From: Mermis nigrescens
Lineage: Eukaryota > Nematoda > Enoplea > Mermithida > Mermithidae
Assembly: GCA_036768485.1 (NCBI GenBank)
Contig: JAVLUZ010000513.1
Location: forward strand, 1,885,413-1,949,412
Direction of reading: 5' to 3'
DNA: 64,000 bases
Part shown: positions 45,281-57,636 of the stretch, piece by piece
Layout of the letters: the number at the start of each line of letters is the position of its first letter
How positions within the stretch are numbered: the first letter of the stretch is position 1
Program-made: the position numbers and the translations under genes
The notes under the pieces: model-generated
The model's database searches: none
Seen by the model: only the letters and a program-made list of their open reading frames with translations
What the model was told of the DNA's origin: nothing

Positions 45281-45632
45281 AACATGGTACTTTTAAAAAA
45301 GGAGCGAAACGAATACGGAATGCCAAAATTTTTGTGCCAAACTGGTAGAACATGATAATTTGAAGCGCAGAAAAAAATTTGGTGAATATCTGAGCCATAC
45401 TTGCAAAGTTGCAGGCAACTGTCAATTTGAGAGTTGGGTGGGACGATTAAACGGCTCAATCCAAGGACTCACACATTTGTCAGGAATAAATAATATGGGC
45501 TGAAATTATGGAAGGAAGCATAGCGATGAAGGAGAAACAAGAAAAAAGGCGCGGAAGGCTGTTTGAAATTTTTAAAAACTTTAAAAAATTTCCATTTTTT
45601 TGCATGTTTTTTTCGGTTCTACTTGATAAGAT

Positions 45633-46659
45633 TAGGGATCGACCAAAGGTCCATTTTTTCCTCCGGGCCGGAGCCGGAGCTCCGGCCATCGTCACCTCCG
45701 GCTCCGGCTGGAGTCGGAGGCTGAGGTGAACTTAGAATTTTCAGTGAAGTAGAATTTTCACAAGCCGTAAATATAATTCATATGATGTACAGTATATAGC
45801 TTTGTATAAATACATAGCTCATGGATAAGTAAAAGATCTGTAGAAGTGAATGTTTATTATCTAGCCATGCATTTATACGTACTAAAATATTGCGACCATA
45901 TTAATTATTTTTCAATTAATTGTCATCAGCAATTTCTTCACCTTCCATTTCCATATCAGACGAAGCACTGTCACTGTCCGAACATGCAATAACGTTCTAC
46001 TAGTTCTCTTCTCACCTATTACACATGTTCTCAAATGGCTGGTCTGGCAGCGGCGGTAGAATAATCGAAAAAATCATTTAATTAGCATATTTCTATTATT
46101 AGCTCCAATCTCACCGCTTTCTCGCTTGCCCTTATTGTCTGGATGCAATTATACTCGAAAAGTACCCAAATAAACATAGCATAAAGAGTTTAGCAATATG
46201 TCTGTATGTACTTATATCTACAATCTGTAATAGCTCAAAAAGTAAGTGAGCAGACTACGTCACACCAAGTTTGTTACTTTGTCACTGAGAAATAGATTTA
46301 TATCCATTTGTGCGCTGAATTAACGCGGACTCGGCTCAGCTTTGCAATCTGATATTCTCGTTCATTATTAAGCAAAATATATGATATAATATTTCACCAA
46401 TGGTGCATTCACAATGCCACATTAGTGTTCACATTTACAGCTTCACTTATTAAACCTGTGCTTGTACAAATTCACAAAATAGGCAATCTGAGTGCTAAGC
46501 TTCAAAAGAAAAGAAGAGCGTTAAAGCATTGAATGATTCAGTTCAAAAAAAACCTCCGGCCTCCGGCCCCTTTTTTGTACCTCCGGCTGCTGGAGGCTGG
46601 AGGACCGAAAAATGGCCAGAGGAGCTGGAGGCCGGAGCCAGAGCTCCGGTTGATCCGTT
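45633..46659. mobile_element. hAT-like element with GC-rich CCGGAG subterminal repeats
   Basis: 1027 bp flanked by perfect 8-bp repeats GATAAGAT (45625-45632 and 46660-46667). Termini TAGGGATCGACC and GGTTGATCCGTT are inverted, with subterminal CCGGAGCCGGAGCTCCGGCC-type repeats at both ends. A minus-strand frame near 46010-45920 ends SDSDSASSDMEMEGEEIADD and a stop, resembling an acidic transposase tail. Confidence 0.85.
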
Positions 46660-47082
46660 GATAAGATATAGGAAAATCTAAGTTTTTGCTTCTAATATAC
46701 TTAGGCTTAGGCTTAGTACATCTGAAAAGGCGTTTTAAGCTGCTCAGGTCGAGGTCGCTCCTGCTCAGGTCAATGTATACATAACAAGAAAGTGTTTATC
46801 ATCAGAAAAATACACAAAATCTGATAAAACGCAAATACATGATAGAATAGTGACTGAACAAAAGGACATACAAAGATCACGGAAGTGATACAACTAGGCA
46901 TGCCCCAACAATAAATTTGTAAAATCAATGTTTAGGAGCTCTTCTTTGAACAAACGGATTTTGGAAGAAGAGACTATTTGATTAGGTAAGGAGTTTCAGA
47001 TTTTTTGGTATCTTTGCAAAAAATTGTTGAGATGAGCATTGGAATGGACAACTGGTAGCGTAAGTTTACGACTGTTAACTGA

Positions 47083-47368
47083 TCACGTAGTGCCTTGACT
47101 AAAAATGAAAAATTCATTAGCATCAATACAAGATAAACCATTAATAATTTGATACATGAGACATAGACATATGTGAAGACGACGAACTTTTAAAGAAAGC
47201 AGGTTAAGAAGCTTTAGGCGTTCAAGATAGAATAAATTGCTATTAAAACCAAAAAGACGTTTGGTAAATTTACGCTGAACATTTTCAAGACGATTTATAT
47301 CATTTGCATAATATGGATTCCATACAGAAACAGCATACTCAAGCATAGGTCTTATATAAGTAGTATAG
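47083..47368 (-). pseudogene. CR1-like ORF2 C-terminal domain
   Basis: Reads YTTYIRPMLEYAVSVWNPYY, then NRLENVQRKFTKRLFG and LERLKLLNLLSLKVRRLHIC, the typical region after the reverse transcriptase. Continues the frame interrupted at EDILVRA (50816-50836) on the other side of the hAT element. Confidence 0.85.
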
Positions 47369-48471
47369 GCCTCAACCAGTGATCGGACCGAGGTCTCGGC
47401 CTCGGCAAGCCTCGGCGTTTTTTGGAGCCTCGGCCTCGGCGCCGAGGGCGAAGCTGAAAAGTGCCGAGGCGCCGAGGGTTAAAATCAAATTTTAATAAGT
47501 TTAATATATCCGTTAAATATCAACTATTTAGAATGCATCTGCAGTACACAGGCTGTTTCTTACCTATTGGCTTTTCTTATTGTTTTAGGCGCATACCCAG
47601 TTACACCAAGTTACATACAGCAAAGTGCCAATTGATATTCATATGATGACTAAGTTTTATTTCTCATGCTCGCTACATGGATCGGAAAGTACAGTGCAGA
47701 GAAAATAATTGTAATATTAAACACTTTATCTAACTAAAATAAATGTTTATATGTTTATTGTTGTTAGCCAGAATTCTGATTTTAATCTGATGAAGCAGAT
47801 AATTCATCATCAAAATCTAGATCATCTGAATCAGAGTTAGCCTCATCCATTTTGCCTTGTTGTGCTATCGCGTCATTGTCGTTGTCATCGTTTATCAGAT
47901 TCTTTAAAGTCACACTATTATAACCAACTGCGTTGAGATATGCTTTACAAAAAGGAGTTTTTGAACATTTGTCTGTCATTCATTCACCACAGCTTTTCTA
48001 TTCTTTCACCGCATTGTCGTGAATTATTTTTATTTTAGAGGTTTTGTGTGTCAGTATCACTGATTAAGTATCCTACCGACCTTCCTGCATAACATATAGT
48101 TCCTATTTTAACCCTAACGTAGAGCTCAGGCTCGTATACAGGGGGATTGGGGGAAAGTACCCCTTTCGAAATGAAATGTGAGAATAATCGCAAAAGACTT
48201 TTTGCGCTTAGCGTTGAATTTCACAATGATAATTTGTACAACCAAAAGCGTCTTTTCGCTACATGGATTGGAAAGTACAGTCGCTACATGCACAGGCGGA
48301 TTTAAGGGGGCGGCTGCTCCCCATTGGCCAAAATATTTGGCGAGATAACAAATGGATATACAATTTGCAATGATTTTTAGCCTTCAGTGACCATAATTTC
48401 TCAAATATTTCCGGCGCTACGCGCCGGATGATACCTATTAATGACATTTATTTACTTTCTTGGCGACCTGG

Positions 48472-49026
48472 GCCCGCTTCCACCATAAGTTTACGACTCC
48501 TAAGAGTCCTACGAGTTCCGTTTTACGGAAAAATCGGGTTTCACCATCTTTTTACGGGTTACGAATCACGACTACGAGTTATGAGTAACGAGCAACGGGT
48601 TAAGAGTTCGTATTATGAGGGTTTCACCAGGGTTTCCGTAGGACTCATAAAAGCTCATTTTTTACGAGTACTTTTTGGACCTTTTCACGAGTACTCGTAA
48701 TAAAATGTATATCTTTTCTGTTGCGTATGACATTCTTTGTTAGTCATTGTCTCTGTTTTAAACAGCATAATTATGTAATTAATTGCAGATTTTATGCCGC
48801 TCGATAGAAAAACATAGAAAGTGTTGAGAAATGTTTGGGATTTAGTCAATAAGAATTAATAAGCTTCTCAGAAAATTTATAACTTTAAATTAAAATGAAA
48901 ATAATAATACAGTTATAATAATAATTATGATAATAACAATAATAACAATAATAATTATAATAATACTAATAATAAGAATATTACTAATACTAATAATAAT
49001 TATTATTATTATTATACTAATACTAA

Positions 49027-49078
<52 letters not shown>

Positions 49079-49905
49079 CATTATTATTATTATTATTACT
49101 ATTATAATTTATAAACGAAATCAATTAAATCAGATTCAGAGACGTTATGAAGCTAAAAGTATATCAAAGCGTATTATTTCAATTTTCAAATTTAAGAAAT
49201 CATTCTTAGTTGTCATTAATACGTACATAAAATATGCAGTCGGCTCTTTTTCGAAGGAAGTGCGATGGAATTCTTATTTTCAGAAATCTAATCAAAAATG
49301 TCTGATTTCCGCAATTCATGAAAAATGTCTTAGTGATTGTGATATTTTTCATAAAAAGGCTGCGAACATTACTAACAAGGGCTAAAGAAATAAATTTCGA
49401 ATTACTTCTCAAGAATGCAGCTTAAGAAACGAATTTTATGGGATTTCTCTAAAACATTTTTTGAAAAATATATTATTTTTTAATGCTAATCTTCTTACCC
49501 TTTACATGTGCTGCCAGTATATGTATTATGTAGGTGTGTGCACAAAAGTGAAACAAATTGAGAAAAACGAATCAGAAAACTATTAAACGCACTAGTCTGC
49601 CACTTCTTTATGAGTCCTATGGACCTCTTTTTGATCCGTGATAATATTACAAAATTTACGAATCTTTTCACTCGTAACATTCGATCGTAATATCTGGTGA
49701 AACCGCCCAGCCGTTATTTGTGAAAAAACACTCGTAAAAAGTGCTCATAGAACTCGTAACTCGTAGAACTCGTAACTCGTAGCCCGTGGCTAGTGAATCT
49801 CAGTTTTTGGTGAAACGGAAATTTGTAGCACTCGTAGCCCGTACTCATGAAACCGTCACCCGTAACTCGTAACTCGTAGCTCGTAGCTTTGTGGTGAAAC
49901 CGGGC
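48472..49905. mobile_element. Unclassified inverted-repeat element, GCCCGSTTYCACCA termini, 5-bp duplication
   Basis: 1434 bp. Left GCCCGCTTCCACCA, right TGGTGAAACCGGGC, flanked by CCTGG at 48467-48471 and 49906-49910. The sister copy of its host (CTTCCAGGTCGC at about 59689-59700) has a single CCTGG, so the empty site is visible. Subterminal arrays of ACTCGTAACTCGTAG words and a central AAT microsatellite; no transposase. Confidence 0.8.
48899..49112. repeat. AAT/ATT trinucleotide microsatellite
   Basis: Impure ATAATAATA runs, switching to ATTATTATT in places, inside the element 48472-49905. Long frames of Ile here are artefacts. Confidence 0.97.
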
Positions 49906-50815
49906 CCTGGAAGCCCTTTTCTGTTCATGTAGGTTTCAAAACAATTTAAACAGCAGAAACAGCTATTTTTGCATAGTTTTCTTCTATTTTCAATAAAAAA
50001 ATTTCAATGTTTCTGCATCAAATGCTATAAATACAGGAAATCAAGCAGTAAATCATGCTTCTAGATGTCTGTCCGCCTTAATTTTGCAAATTTTTAGCGC
50101 TTCGCTGCCAGATTTTTGTTAAAGTCTTAGAAATTTAAGGATTTTTTCGCACAAAATTGTCGAAAATTCTAAAATTTCAAGAAAAATATGACTTCAAAAG
50201 TGATTTTATGTAAAAGTATACAATGTAAAACACCGAAAAATGCTGTTTCACGCGTTAAGGGCAAAATTTTGAACCTGTTTTTGACTTTTTTGGAAAAGTT
50301 TGTATACCGCCCTCTCCCGCTACTGGATGGATCAGAAAGTACAGTAATTCTCGCATTCGTCTGCTGCCATAAAACGTTCAAAAACTCTTTCTTGTAAAGC
50401 ACAATCTCAAAGTAGTTGGTTATAATAGTGTGACTTTGAAGAATCTGATAAAGGCTGATGACAACGATAACGCGATAGCACAACAAGGCAAAATAGATGA
50501 GGCTACATAACTTTGATTCAGATGATCTAGATTTCGATGATGAATTATCTGCTTCACCAGATTGAAATGAAAATTCTGGCTAACACCAATAAACATTTGT
50601 TTTAGTTTGATAAAGTGTTAAATATTACGATTATTCTCTAGCTCATGTACATACAAAATATTCTAAGAGTACTATTTATGGGTATAGGTATATAAGCTTG
50701 ACCCTCGGCATTACTCTCGGCCTCGGCCTCAGCCGAGGCAAGGATTTTAAGTCGCCTCAGCCTCGGCCGAGGCTGAGGGTCCAAAAGTACCCTCAGTCCG
50801 ATCACTGGCCCTAAC

Positions 50816-52200
50816 TAAAATATCTTCATCACGAGAATGAAAAGCGTTGTGTGCTAGGAAACAACGAGAAACAGCTTTTTAATTATGTGATTTAAATGTT
50901 CCTAACAATTGAGATTGTGGGAAATATAAACACCCAGATCACGAACAGAACTAATATCATTTGGAATATTTATATTATTCAAAGAATAAAGCTTTTTTGG
51001 ATTATTTTTATTAAGATGTAAAACTGCACATTTTTCCGAAGCAACAGGAAGTTGCCAATTTATAGACCAAATATAAATATTGTCTAAATCTTTTTGTCTT
51101 AAATGATTATCAGAAGATGGACTGAAGATTTTGACATCATCGGCAAAGAGTTAAATTTTACTGTATTTAATCAAGTTACATAGGTCATTTACATAGATTA
51201 AGAATAAAGTAGGACTAATACAACTACCTTGGGGGACACCACTGCCAACAGGCATGAAGTCAGAAAAAACTCTGTTAACACAAAACACGCTGAAATAGAC
51301 CATGTAAAAAGGATTTGAGCCAATTAAAAAGTAGACCTTTTATTCCACATTTAGAGAGCTTATATAAAAGCTTAGAAAAGGGAATTTTATCAAAAGCTTT
51401 AGAAAGTCGATGTAAGCAACATCGACAGGGGTTCTATTACTGAAAGATACCGTCCAACTGTGTTTACATTTAAGTAGTTGTAATTCACAAGACTTTGATT
51501 TTAGAAGACCAAACTGAGAAGGAGATAAGATTCTGTTTGTAGTGAGAAAATCGACAATTTTTGAATTTATCAAATTTTTTTATGATTTTACTTGATGAGC
51601 AGCAAATAGAAATCGGCCTGTGATTTCTCACTAAAGCTGCATCACCTTTTTTAAGGTTGGGGTTACATTTGCCAGTTTCCATAAATTGGGGATAGTGCTA
51701 GTCAAAAATGAAACATTAAAGATACTAGCTAAAGGCTCACCAAGATAATTTGAAAGTTTTTTCAAGAAAAATGACAGAGTCCATCGGGACCAATAGAAAA
51801 GGAACCTTTTATTTGATTTAAAACCAGTTGCACGTTCCAAGCGTCAAAATGAATGGTTTGCAATGCAAAACCAGTCATCGAATCTAAAAAAGGAAGATGA
51901 TTATTATCAACAGAAAAAACAGAAGAAAAGTAGTTATTAAACAAATTTACCTTTTCTAAAGGATCAGAAACGATTTTGTAGTCATGAAAAAGAGGTGGAA
52001 AAGAGTGATGATTATTCAACCGATTATTGACAAATTTATAAAATGATTTCAAACTTTTGTCAGAAAGAAGATTAATTTCTCCAGAAGCAGAGAAATTTTT
52101 AATTTCAAAATCCAATTTTTTACAAATAGATTTATGTATATTTGATTTTTGTATCTGTGGAGTGATAAAGTTTGTTTCTTCCAAAGCATACGTTTTTTAG
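50816..52200 (-). pseudogene. CR1-like reverse transcriptase
   Basis: Palm and finger motifs in order: NHRPISICCSSSKIIKKF, SPSQFGLLKSKSCELQLL, TPVDVAYIDFLK with a frameshift just after it, GVPQGSCISPTLFLIYVNDL, and the catalytic LFADDVKIF (FADD codons at 51136-51147). Then INWQLPVASEKCAVLHLNKN and VRDLGVYIS. The last third is open over about 100 codons, the first part is frame-broken. Confidence 0.85.
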
Positions 52201-52369
52201 TTAACATTCTTTTAATTATTTGGGATATTTACGTTTTATGGGCTTGGGGTGAGTTAATGGGACAAATGCATAAATTAAAGAGTGAAGCACTCCAACAAAT
52301 TATACATATCATTTACATTAGAACAGGTATCAAATAGATCAGGCCAAGAAAATCTGAGACAGTGCTAGA

Positions 52370-53080
52370 CCTAACGCATTAAAATCAGCTTTACAAAAGT
52401 TGAAAAAAGATGATGTAGGATTTTGGACTGGCATCAAAAGACTATCAAATATAATTGAATTATGGTCACTATTAGAAAAAGGAATATCATTTTTTACGTT
52501 AGAAATTTGATCAGATGCAAAGAGAAGATCTAATATATTATTATCATGAGTATTTTCTGTAATTCATTGATGTATACCAGTGCCCAAAAGTGGTCGAAAA
52601 ATAGAGTATTAAGATTATCAGTAGAAACGAACTTATCCACCAATTGATTTTTGGCAAATTAAAATCTCCTAAGATTACAAAAGGGAAAGGAACAGAACAA
52701 GCCCATTCAATACATCTGCATAAAATTTCAGCATAAGCTAGATCAAAATCAGGGGGTCAGTAAACCAAAATAAATCTGATCTTTCTATCAGAATCAAAAA
52801 TATCAGTTATTAGAATTTCGGGAGCTTTAAAAGCGGGTGGCGGATTTATTTGAATAGCATTGAAAGAAGTTTTAAGAAATAAAGCTACACCCCCACCACA
52901 TTTACCGTTTCAATCACAGCGGAAAATGCAATAATTATTGCCAGGGCACAATAATCCATCAGAAATATTAATATGGAACCATGTTTCAGAAAAAAATAGA
53001 GCATCAAAACTTTCTTCATTCAGCAAAAAATGTAAGTTGCTAAGTTTGTTCAAAAGACTTCGAGCATTAGCATAAAAACA
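52370..53080 (-). pseudogene. CR1-like ORF2 endonuclease domain
   Basis: Fragments in shifting frames: NARSLLNKLSNLHFLLNEES, FFSETWFHINISDGLLCPG, GGGVALFLKT and FPFVILGDFNLPKINWW (GDFN at 52655-52669). These are apurinic-type endonuclease motifs (SETW, GDFN). Stops interrupt the frame. Confidence 0.75.
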
Positions 53081-53251
53081 TTGAAATTTTAAATAATCTT
53101 GGGGCGCGGATCCCTAATGAGCGAGTCGCGGGCTATTAATATTTACACTAGGTTTACATTTAACGCAATCAGCACAAAAATCAATTTATAGTCCTTGTTC
53201 ACCTCGAGATTTGCGATCATTCAGCTCATAAGCCAGTTCGCATTGTCATTT

Positions 53252-53978
53252 TCATTGTAGAAAAGATAGGTCAGGACGACAACGTAGATGCGAAAGTGGG
53301 CCTTTGGATTGGACACGGACTGTCTTATTAATCAATGAGATAAAACAATGCCTTGCCTGAGCCGAAGTCAGGCAAACTTTGACAAATTGAACGCGTTTAT
53401 CGTGAATGGGACCATCACGGAAGACATAAGTAACGTCGGACAACACTGATCATGACCGTCAGAATGAGTATCGATTAGAGATTTTACCTGATTTATGTCC
53501 TCGACACTGTTCGATAAAGGCAAATTGAATAAAACGGCATTGCACATTTTAGAATCCCTTTCAATCGCATCATTTATCATGGCAGACAAATCGTTTTTAT
53601 CATAATCAATAGAACAATTTTGTGAACGTTCAAGGCGATCAATTTTATTTTATAAGTCAGCAAGCTGAGTAGCAAAATTGTCTAAACGTTGTTCAATATG
53701 CAGACATTTTTTCACAATCGGTCTACAATGGAAACAATAGAAAGTGGAATGGGGCTTTGAATGAGTTTCATAGTCATGATTGTCAACTTTTAAGCAAGAA
53801 GTATGACCCCAGTGTTCACAAAAATCACATAATAAAGCAGGATCGTCATCAAGCAAATAACACAGTCGGCAGAATTTTCATTTGCAGCATTTAATACAGC
53901 AAAGTTAGACGTACGTGATGGTGACCTGGCACTTAAAGTGGTATCGATATTTTTCGAAGCGCAATTTCTTTTACCCAT
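53252..53978 (-). pseudogene. CR1-like ORF1 with PHD finger
   Basis: Starts MGKRNCASKNIDTTL at 53978. After a frameshift near 53850 it shows a C4HC3 PHD pattern: CRLC, CDFCEHWGHTSC, FYCFHC. Further on come KMCNAVLFNLPLSNSVEDIN and YVFRDGPIHDKRVQFVKVCL, the RRM-like motifs common in ORF1 of CR1/Jockey-type elements. At least two frameshifts. Confidence 0.75.
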
Positions 53979-54379
53979 GGTAAAATCAAAGAAATACGTA
54001 GGCAGAATTGCAATATTGATCAAATTTAGTTAAAATAACACATTGCGGCTCTTCAGCTCGATTGGTCGCCACACTCCCTTTAGAATTTCGGGTAAAACCA
54101 ATGCTTAGGTCGATGTATAGATGCTTATATCGACGTAAGTTGGGTATCTACATGTGATTCGGCATTCAGCTGTTTGAATCTTCAAATACTTAGGTCGAGT
54201 AGATGCTTGCGTAGGTCAAGAAGAAGCTAATTAACAAAACCCATAGCTTTTGTAATATTGATCATAGATGGATGAATATTTTTTCCGCGCTTTCTTTAAA
54301 CATGTTCTAAGTACCGAGCAAAAAAATCCGCTCTTCTGAAGTTTATTTCATAGTATCCTGAAAGTAGCATATTCTTAAC

Positions 54380-54500
54380 TTACTCCCAAGATAAACCGTT
54401 AATAATTTGATACAAGAGACATAAACATATGTGATGACGACGAAAATCTAAAGAAGGTAGGTTTATAAAATTTAGGCGTTCAAGAAAAGATAAATTGCTA
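54380..54500 (-). mobile_element. CR1-like fragment C
   Basis: Minus strand reads SNLSFLERLNFINLPSLDFR and RHHICLCLLYQIINGLS, matching the C-terminal domain at 47083-47368. Its continuation is cut by the TGCAAATAAT repeat. Confidence 0.75.
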
Positions 54501-54529
54501 TGGCCCAGACTGTAAATATGATCGGACAT

Positions 54530-54810
54530 AGTGTAATAATATTTGCTGTCAAAAACCAGCGACCTTGACTGCAAATAACATAACACAGTGTACTGAATTA
54601 TTTGCAGTTTAGGTCGCTGGTTTTTTAGACTGCAAATAATATTTAGTTGTGTGATGTTATTTTCAGTCACGTCGCTGGTTTTTGACTGCAAATAACATTA
54701 CAACAATGTGTCAGGCAGAGCTCATTTCCAGTTTAGGCCGCTTGTTTTTGACTGCAAATAATATCTCACTGTACGCTAAATTATTTGCAGTTGACTGCAA
54801 ATAATCGCTA
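54530..54810. repeat. TGCAAATAAT repeat, copy 2
   Basis: At least six TGCAAATAA words, direct and inverted, with TTTTTGACTGCAAATAA and CCAGCGACCT between them. Related to 44760-44895. Confidence 0.65.
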
Positions 54811-55525
54811 CTGGTGGTTATTTGAATAATTACAAATAATCACAATCAAATAATCACCAGGCCCATATCCAGGGGGGATAGGGGGCACGTGCCCGTCTTC
54901 CCAAAACGGAATATGAGAACGATTTTTTCCTCTACTCCCCCGTTGATTTTTTAGCCAGAAATCGCAGAAAAAGTTCGGTGCCGAATTTCAAAATTACATA
55001 AGTCCTAAACGTGCGGTTCAAACACTCCATTTTTAGTCTTTATACAACCTAATGCGTATTTTGCATCTATTTCTTCCTTTATATACAGGTTTTATGCAAA
55101 AAATGAGATTTGTTCAAGATGGTGTCCATTTGATTCTCACCATATTCAAGGCATTTGGGTAGCAAAATTTACAAAGTTTACAGCTCTAGTGGTCTTAAAA
55201 CGTCAATTTTAATTCATCCTTTGATCCCCCATTATGTTTCAAAAAATTTGATTGTGCCTAGTGCTGCACACTGCAAATTTTACTACCCGAGCACCCAGCT
55301 ATTTCATTACCTGGTACCCGGGTAATTCGGGAACCCTGATATACCCGGGTAGGACCTTAGATGGAAGCACAATTTATTTGCCTGTGTACCCAAGAAATTT
55401 CGCATTTTACCTTATGCTATTTTTTTGCGACTTTGTATTATCCTTGTATTTTTTCCGAATAAAGTATTAGTATTATCATTATTGGTCAGAGAATGCAGTG
55501 AACATCGTTTATTTACGGTTGACAG

Positions 55526-57636
55526 CGACCCTGATCCCAACCCCGACCCCGACCTTGACCCTGACTCCAACCCCAAAAAACCCCGGCCTAGACCCCGACC
55601 CCGACCGGGGGCAAAATTTTTCGAGTTGGGGTTGAAGCTTTTCGGGGTTGAAATATAGCATTCAATTTTTTGGTACATAGGAGGATTGTATAAATAGCAA
55701 ATAAATTCGGCAGACACCAAACAAGGATGATTCATCCACGAGCATAACGAATATTTAAACTCGACACTCAATATTTCATAAATGTACGCCTAGTCGCCAT
55801 GCTAACACGTACATACATGTTCACATATTTATCACCATGAAGTACGCCAAAACGCTCTGCATAATGTCATTCGTAAAAATACACTATGGATTCATAGGCG
55901 TAGCCAGGGGGGCATTGGGGCACATGCCCACCAAATCTTTCAGAAATATTGTTGATTTTTCTGTTGCAATAGTGTGTGTCCAGAAAACTGAGTTCAAAAA
56001 GGCAAAAACGTCAAATTTTTCCAGCGATTCGCGCCGAGTCATTATTACTTATTGTTATATAGATCCAATAAATTTAAAAGCTGGAATCAGCTAAAATAAT
56101 CCAGCACTTCACATCACTTTAGTAATTTAATGCACTATTTGTTCGTTGAATGAAACTGCGCATGCTTGTTGAGCATAATACTCGTAGTAAAAGTGTGAAA
56201 ATGATTGTGTACCAGTTTGTCTATTCTCTGCTTTGTGTGTCTTTTATATACCAGTTTGTCTATTTTTTACTTTGTTTGTCTTTATTTAAAAGGACACATA
56301 ATCCTATTTTAAATGAAAGGAATGGTCAAATTTTCTTATGTTTTTGTGCATTTCCTGTTTTCTGAACTGCATCTTGTTAGTAAGGAGGCAACAAATGGGC
56401 CTGAAAACGGTAAGAACAAAAGTTTCTTTGATACGTTTTTCTATATCATATTGGCAGCGACCGTTGCTGCGCTATGTAATTAGCAGACGTTGAAAAATGC
56501 ATTTCAGCTCAGAAGTTTTGTGCATTGTAGGAGTGCATCAATTTTAAGTGTTTTTGGGCTTGAATTAGAACCGGGATTTGGCCGATTTCGCGAAAATTTT
56601 AACGTTACTATTTGACATTAAAATGCTTTTTTTACAAAATTTTCCGAAAACTGCCCCGGAACCCTCTGGGAACGCTTGAACACGCCACCCCAGACCCTCC
56701 GCAGCCGTAAAATCTCGTTGTAGTGCAACGAGATCTTAGGGAGAACAAGACAGGTAAATGGTTTAGGAATTTCTAAAAATTTCCCGGCATTAATTTGTCT
56801 GTTTTGTATGATTTATTGATAGAGATTTGAGTGCAAAAACGTCAAATTTTCCGGCGCATTGCGCCGCCAGTTACTGTTCTTTCTTTTGTAAAGCTCCAGC
56901 ATTGCGCTTAAAAGCCTGAATCACTCAAAATATCTTCAGACAAAGTTAGTAATTCGCAGTTTTCTTGTAAGAAGCTTTAACTGTCAAAATTGTTTTGTAC
57001 AAATTCAATAATTTTCTGCTCTGTCTGATTATTAGTATTCACAGAGTTACAAAATGTTAAGAGCGTAAAAAATGACTAAATTTCTTTGGCACTTTGCGCC
57101 GCTTATAATTTTCGAACTGTTTGTCAATAGAAAGGCCGCTAGGCTACACTACTAAAGGTCGAAGAACTCAGTTTTACTATAAATAAGGTTACTGGCATTC
57201 AATGCAAAAGCAGTCTTAGAAATTTTTTTTGCCTTCCTCCCCCACCCCGAACCAAAATCCTGGCTACGCCTCTGTATGAATTTATTATAATATTATGCGT
57301 TAGCCTCCATCTATCTGTGCTTTAGCCTCCATTTGATTCTTAGAATAACTTTTTTCTGTCTGCTAGCTTAAATTAATTTTGCGATTAGTGATTAAAATTG
57401 AAAAGGAATGCTAAATTGCTAAAACCGTGTTTGAACTTGGAATGAAAATAAAATGTTGATCACAACCAGCTTTATTAGTATGCTCTACAAACAAGTGGAG
57501 GTATCGTTTTTATCCTTTTAAATTGATAGGTAATCATGCAATGTTAACTGTTAATCTTCAAGCCGACCCCGAAAAGCGGGGTTTTTCATCCCCGACCCCG
57601 ACCAGGGGTGAAAATTCTGACCCCGTACGATCACTG
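55526..57636. mobile_element. hAT-like element with CCCCGACCCC ends, nested level 2
   Basis: Flanked by perfect 8-bp GTTGACAG (55518-55525 and 57637-57644). The right end GTACGATCACTG is a CAGTGATCG terminus; the left end seems to have lost about 7 nt. Both ends carry CCCCGACCCCGACC repeats in inverted orientation. Confidence 0.72.
55893..57274. mobile_element. hAT-like element with CATAGGCGTAGCCAGG terminus, nested level 3
   Basis: 1382 bp. Left CATAGGCGTAGCCAGG, right CCTGGCTACGCCTCTG; flanks TATGGATT (55885-55892) and TATGAATT (57275-57282), 7/8. Interior includes three decayed GCGCGG-type motifs and a CTCGTTGTAGTGCAACGAG palindrome at about 56712. Confidence 0.82.

Larger units (their letters stand above)
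48293..50325. mobile_element. CAGTGGCGGAT-family hAT element, inverted, nested
   Basis: Its left end (CACAGGCGGATTTAAGGGGG) equals the right end of the element at 58580-59886, and its right end (GGAAAAGTTTGTATACCGCC ... CCGCTACTG) equals the left end of that element, inverted. It is interrupted by 48472-49905. The target duplication is unclear. Confidence 0.65.
47377..50807. mobile_element. hAT-like element inserted in the CR1 element, long inverted ends
   Basis: 3431 bp. Termini CAGTGATCGGACCGAGG and CCTCAGTCCGATCACTG; flanks GCCTCAAC (47369-47376) and GCCCTAAC (50808-50815), a 6/8 duplication. Both ends carry CCTCGGCCTCGG repeats and about 600-bp inverted arms; each arm holds the coding tail NSDSDDLDFDDELSASSD or a decayed copy (47782-47979 and about 50400-50590). 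No full transposase. Interior filled by later insertions at about 48293-50325 and 48472-49905. Confidence 0.85.
46785..54030 (-). mobile_element. CR1-like non-LTR retrotransposon, degraded, split by a hAT element
   Basis: Minus-strand order from right to left: ORF1 with a PHD finger (53978-53252), an AP-type endonuclease (about 53080-52370), reverse transcriptase (about 52200-50816), then, after the hAT insertion at 47377-50807, the C-terminal domain (47368-46785). PHD fingers in ORF1 are known from CR1-like elements. Several frameshifts and stops make it inactive. It lies inside the presumed CREB intron 1, in opposite orientation. Confidence 0.88.

Noticed and set aside
48890..49385. Long poly-isoleucine frames, up to 152 codons
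   Set aside because: They come from the AAT/ATT microsatellite inside an inverted-repeat element.
55412..55771. 119-codon frame rich in Gly/Arg/Ser on the minus strand
   Set aside because: It is a translation of the CCCCGACCCC terminal repeats of a hAT-like element and crosses element boundaries.
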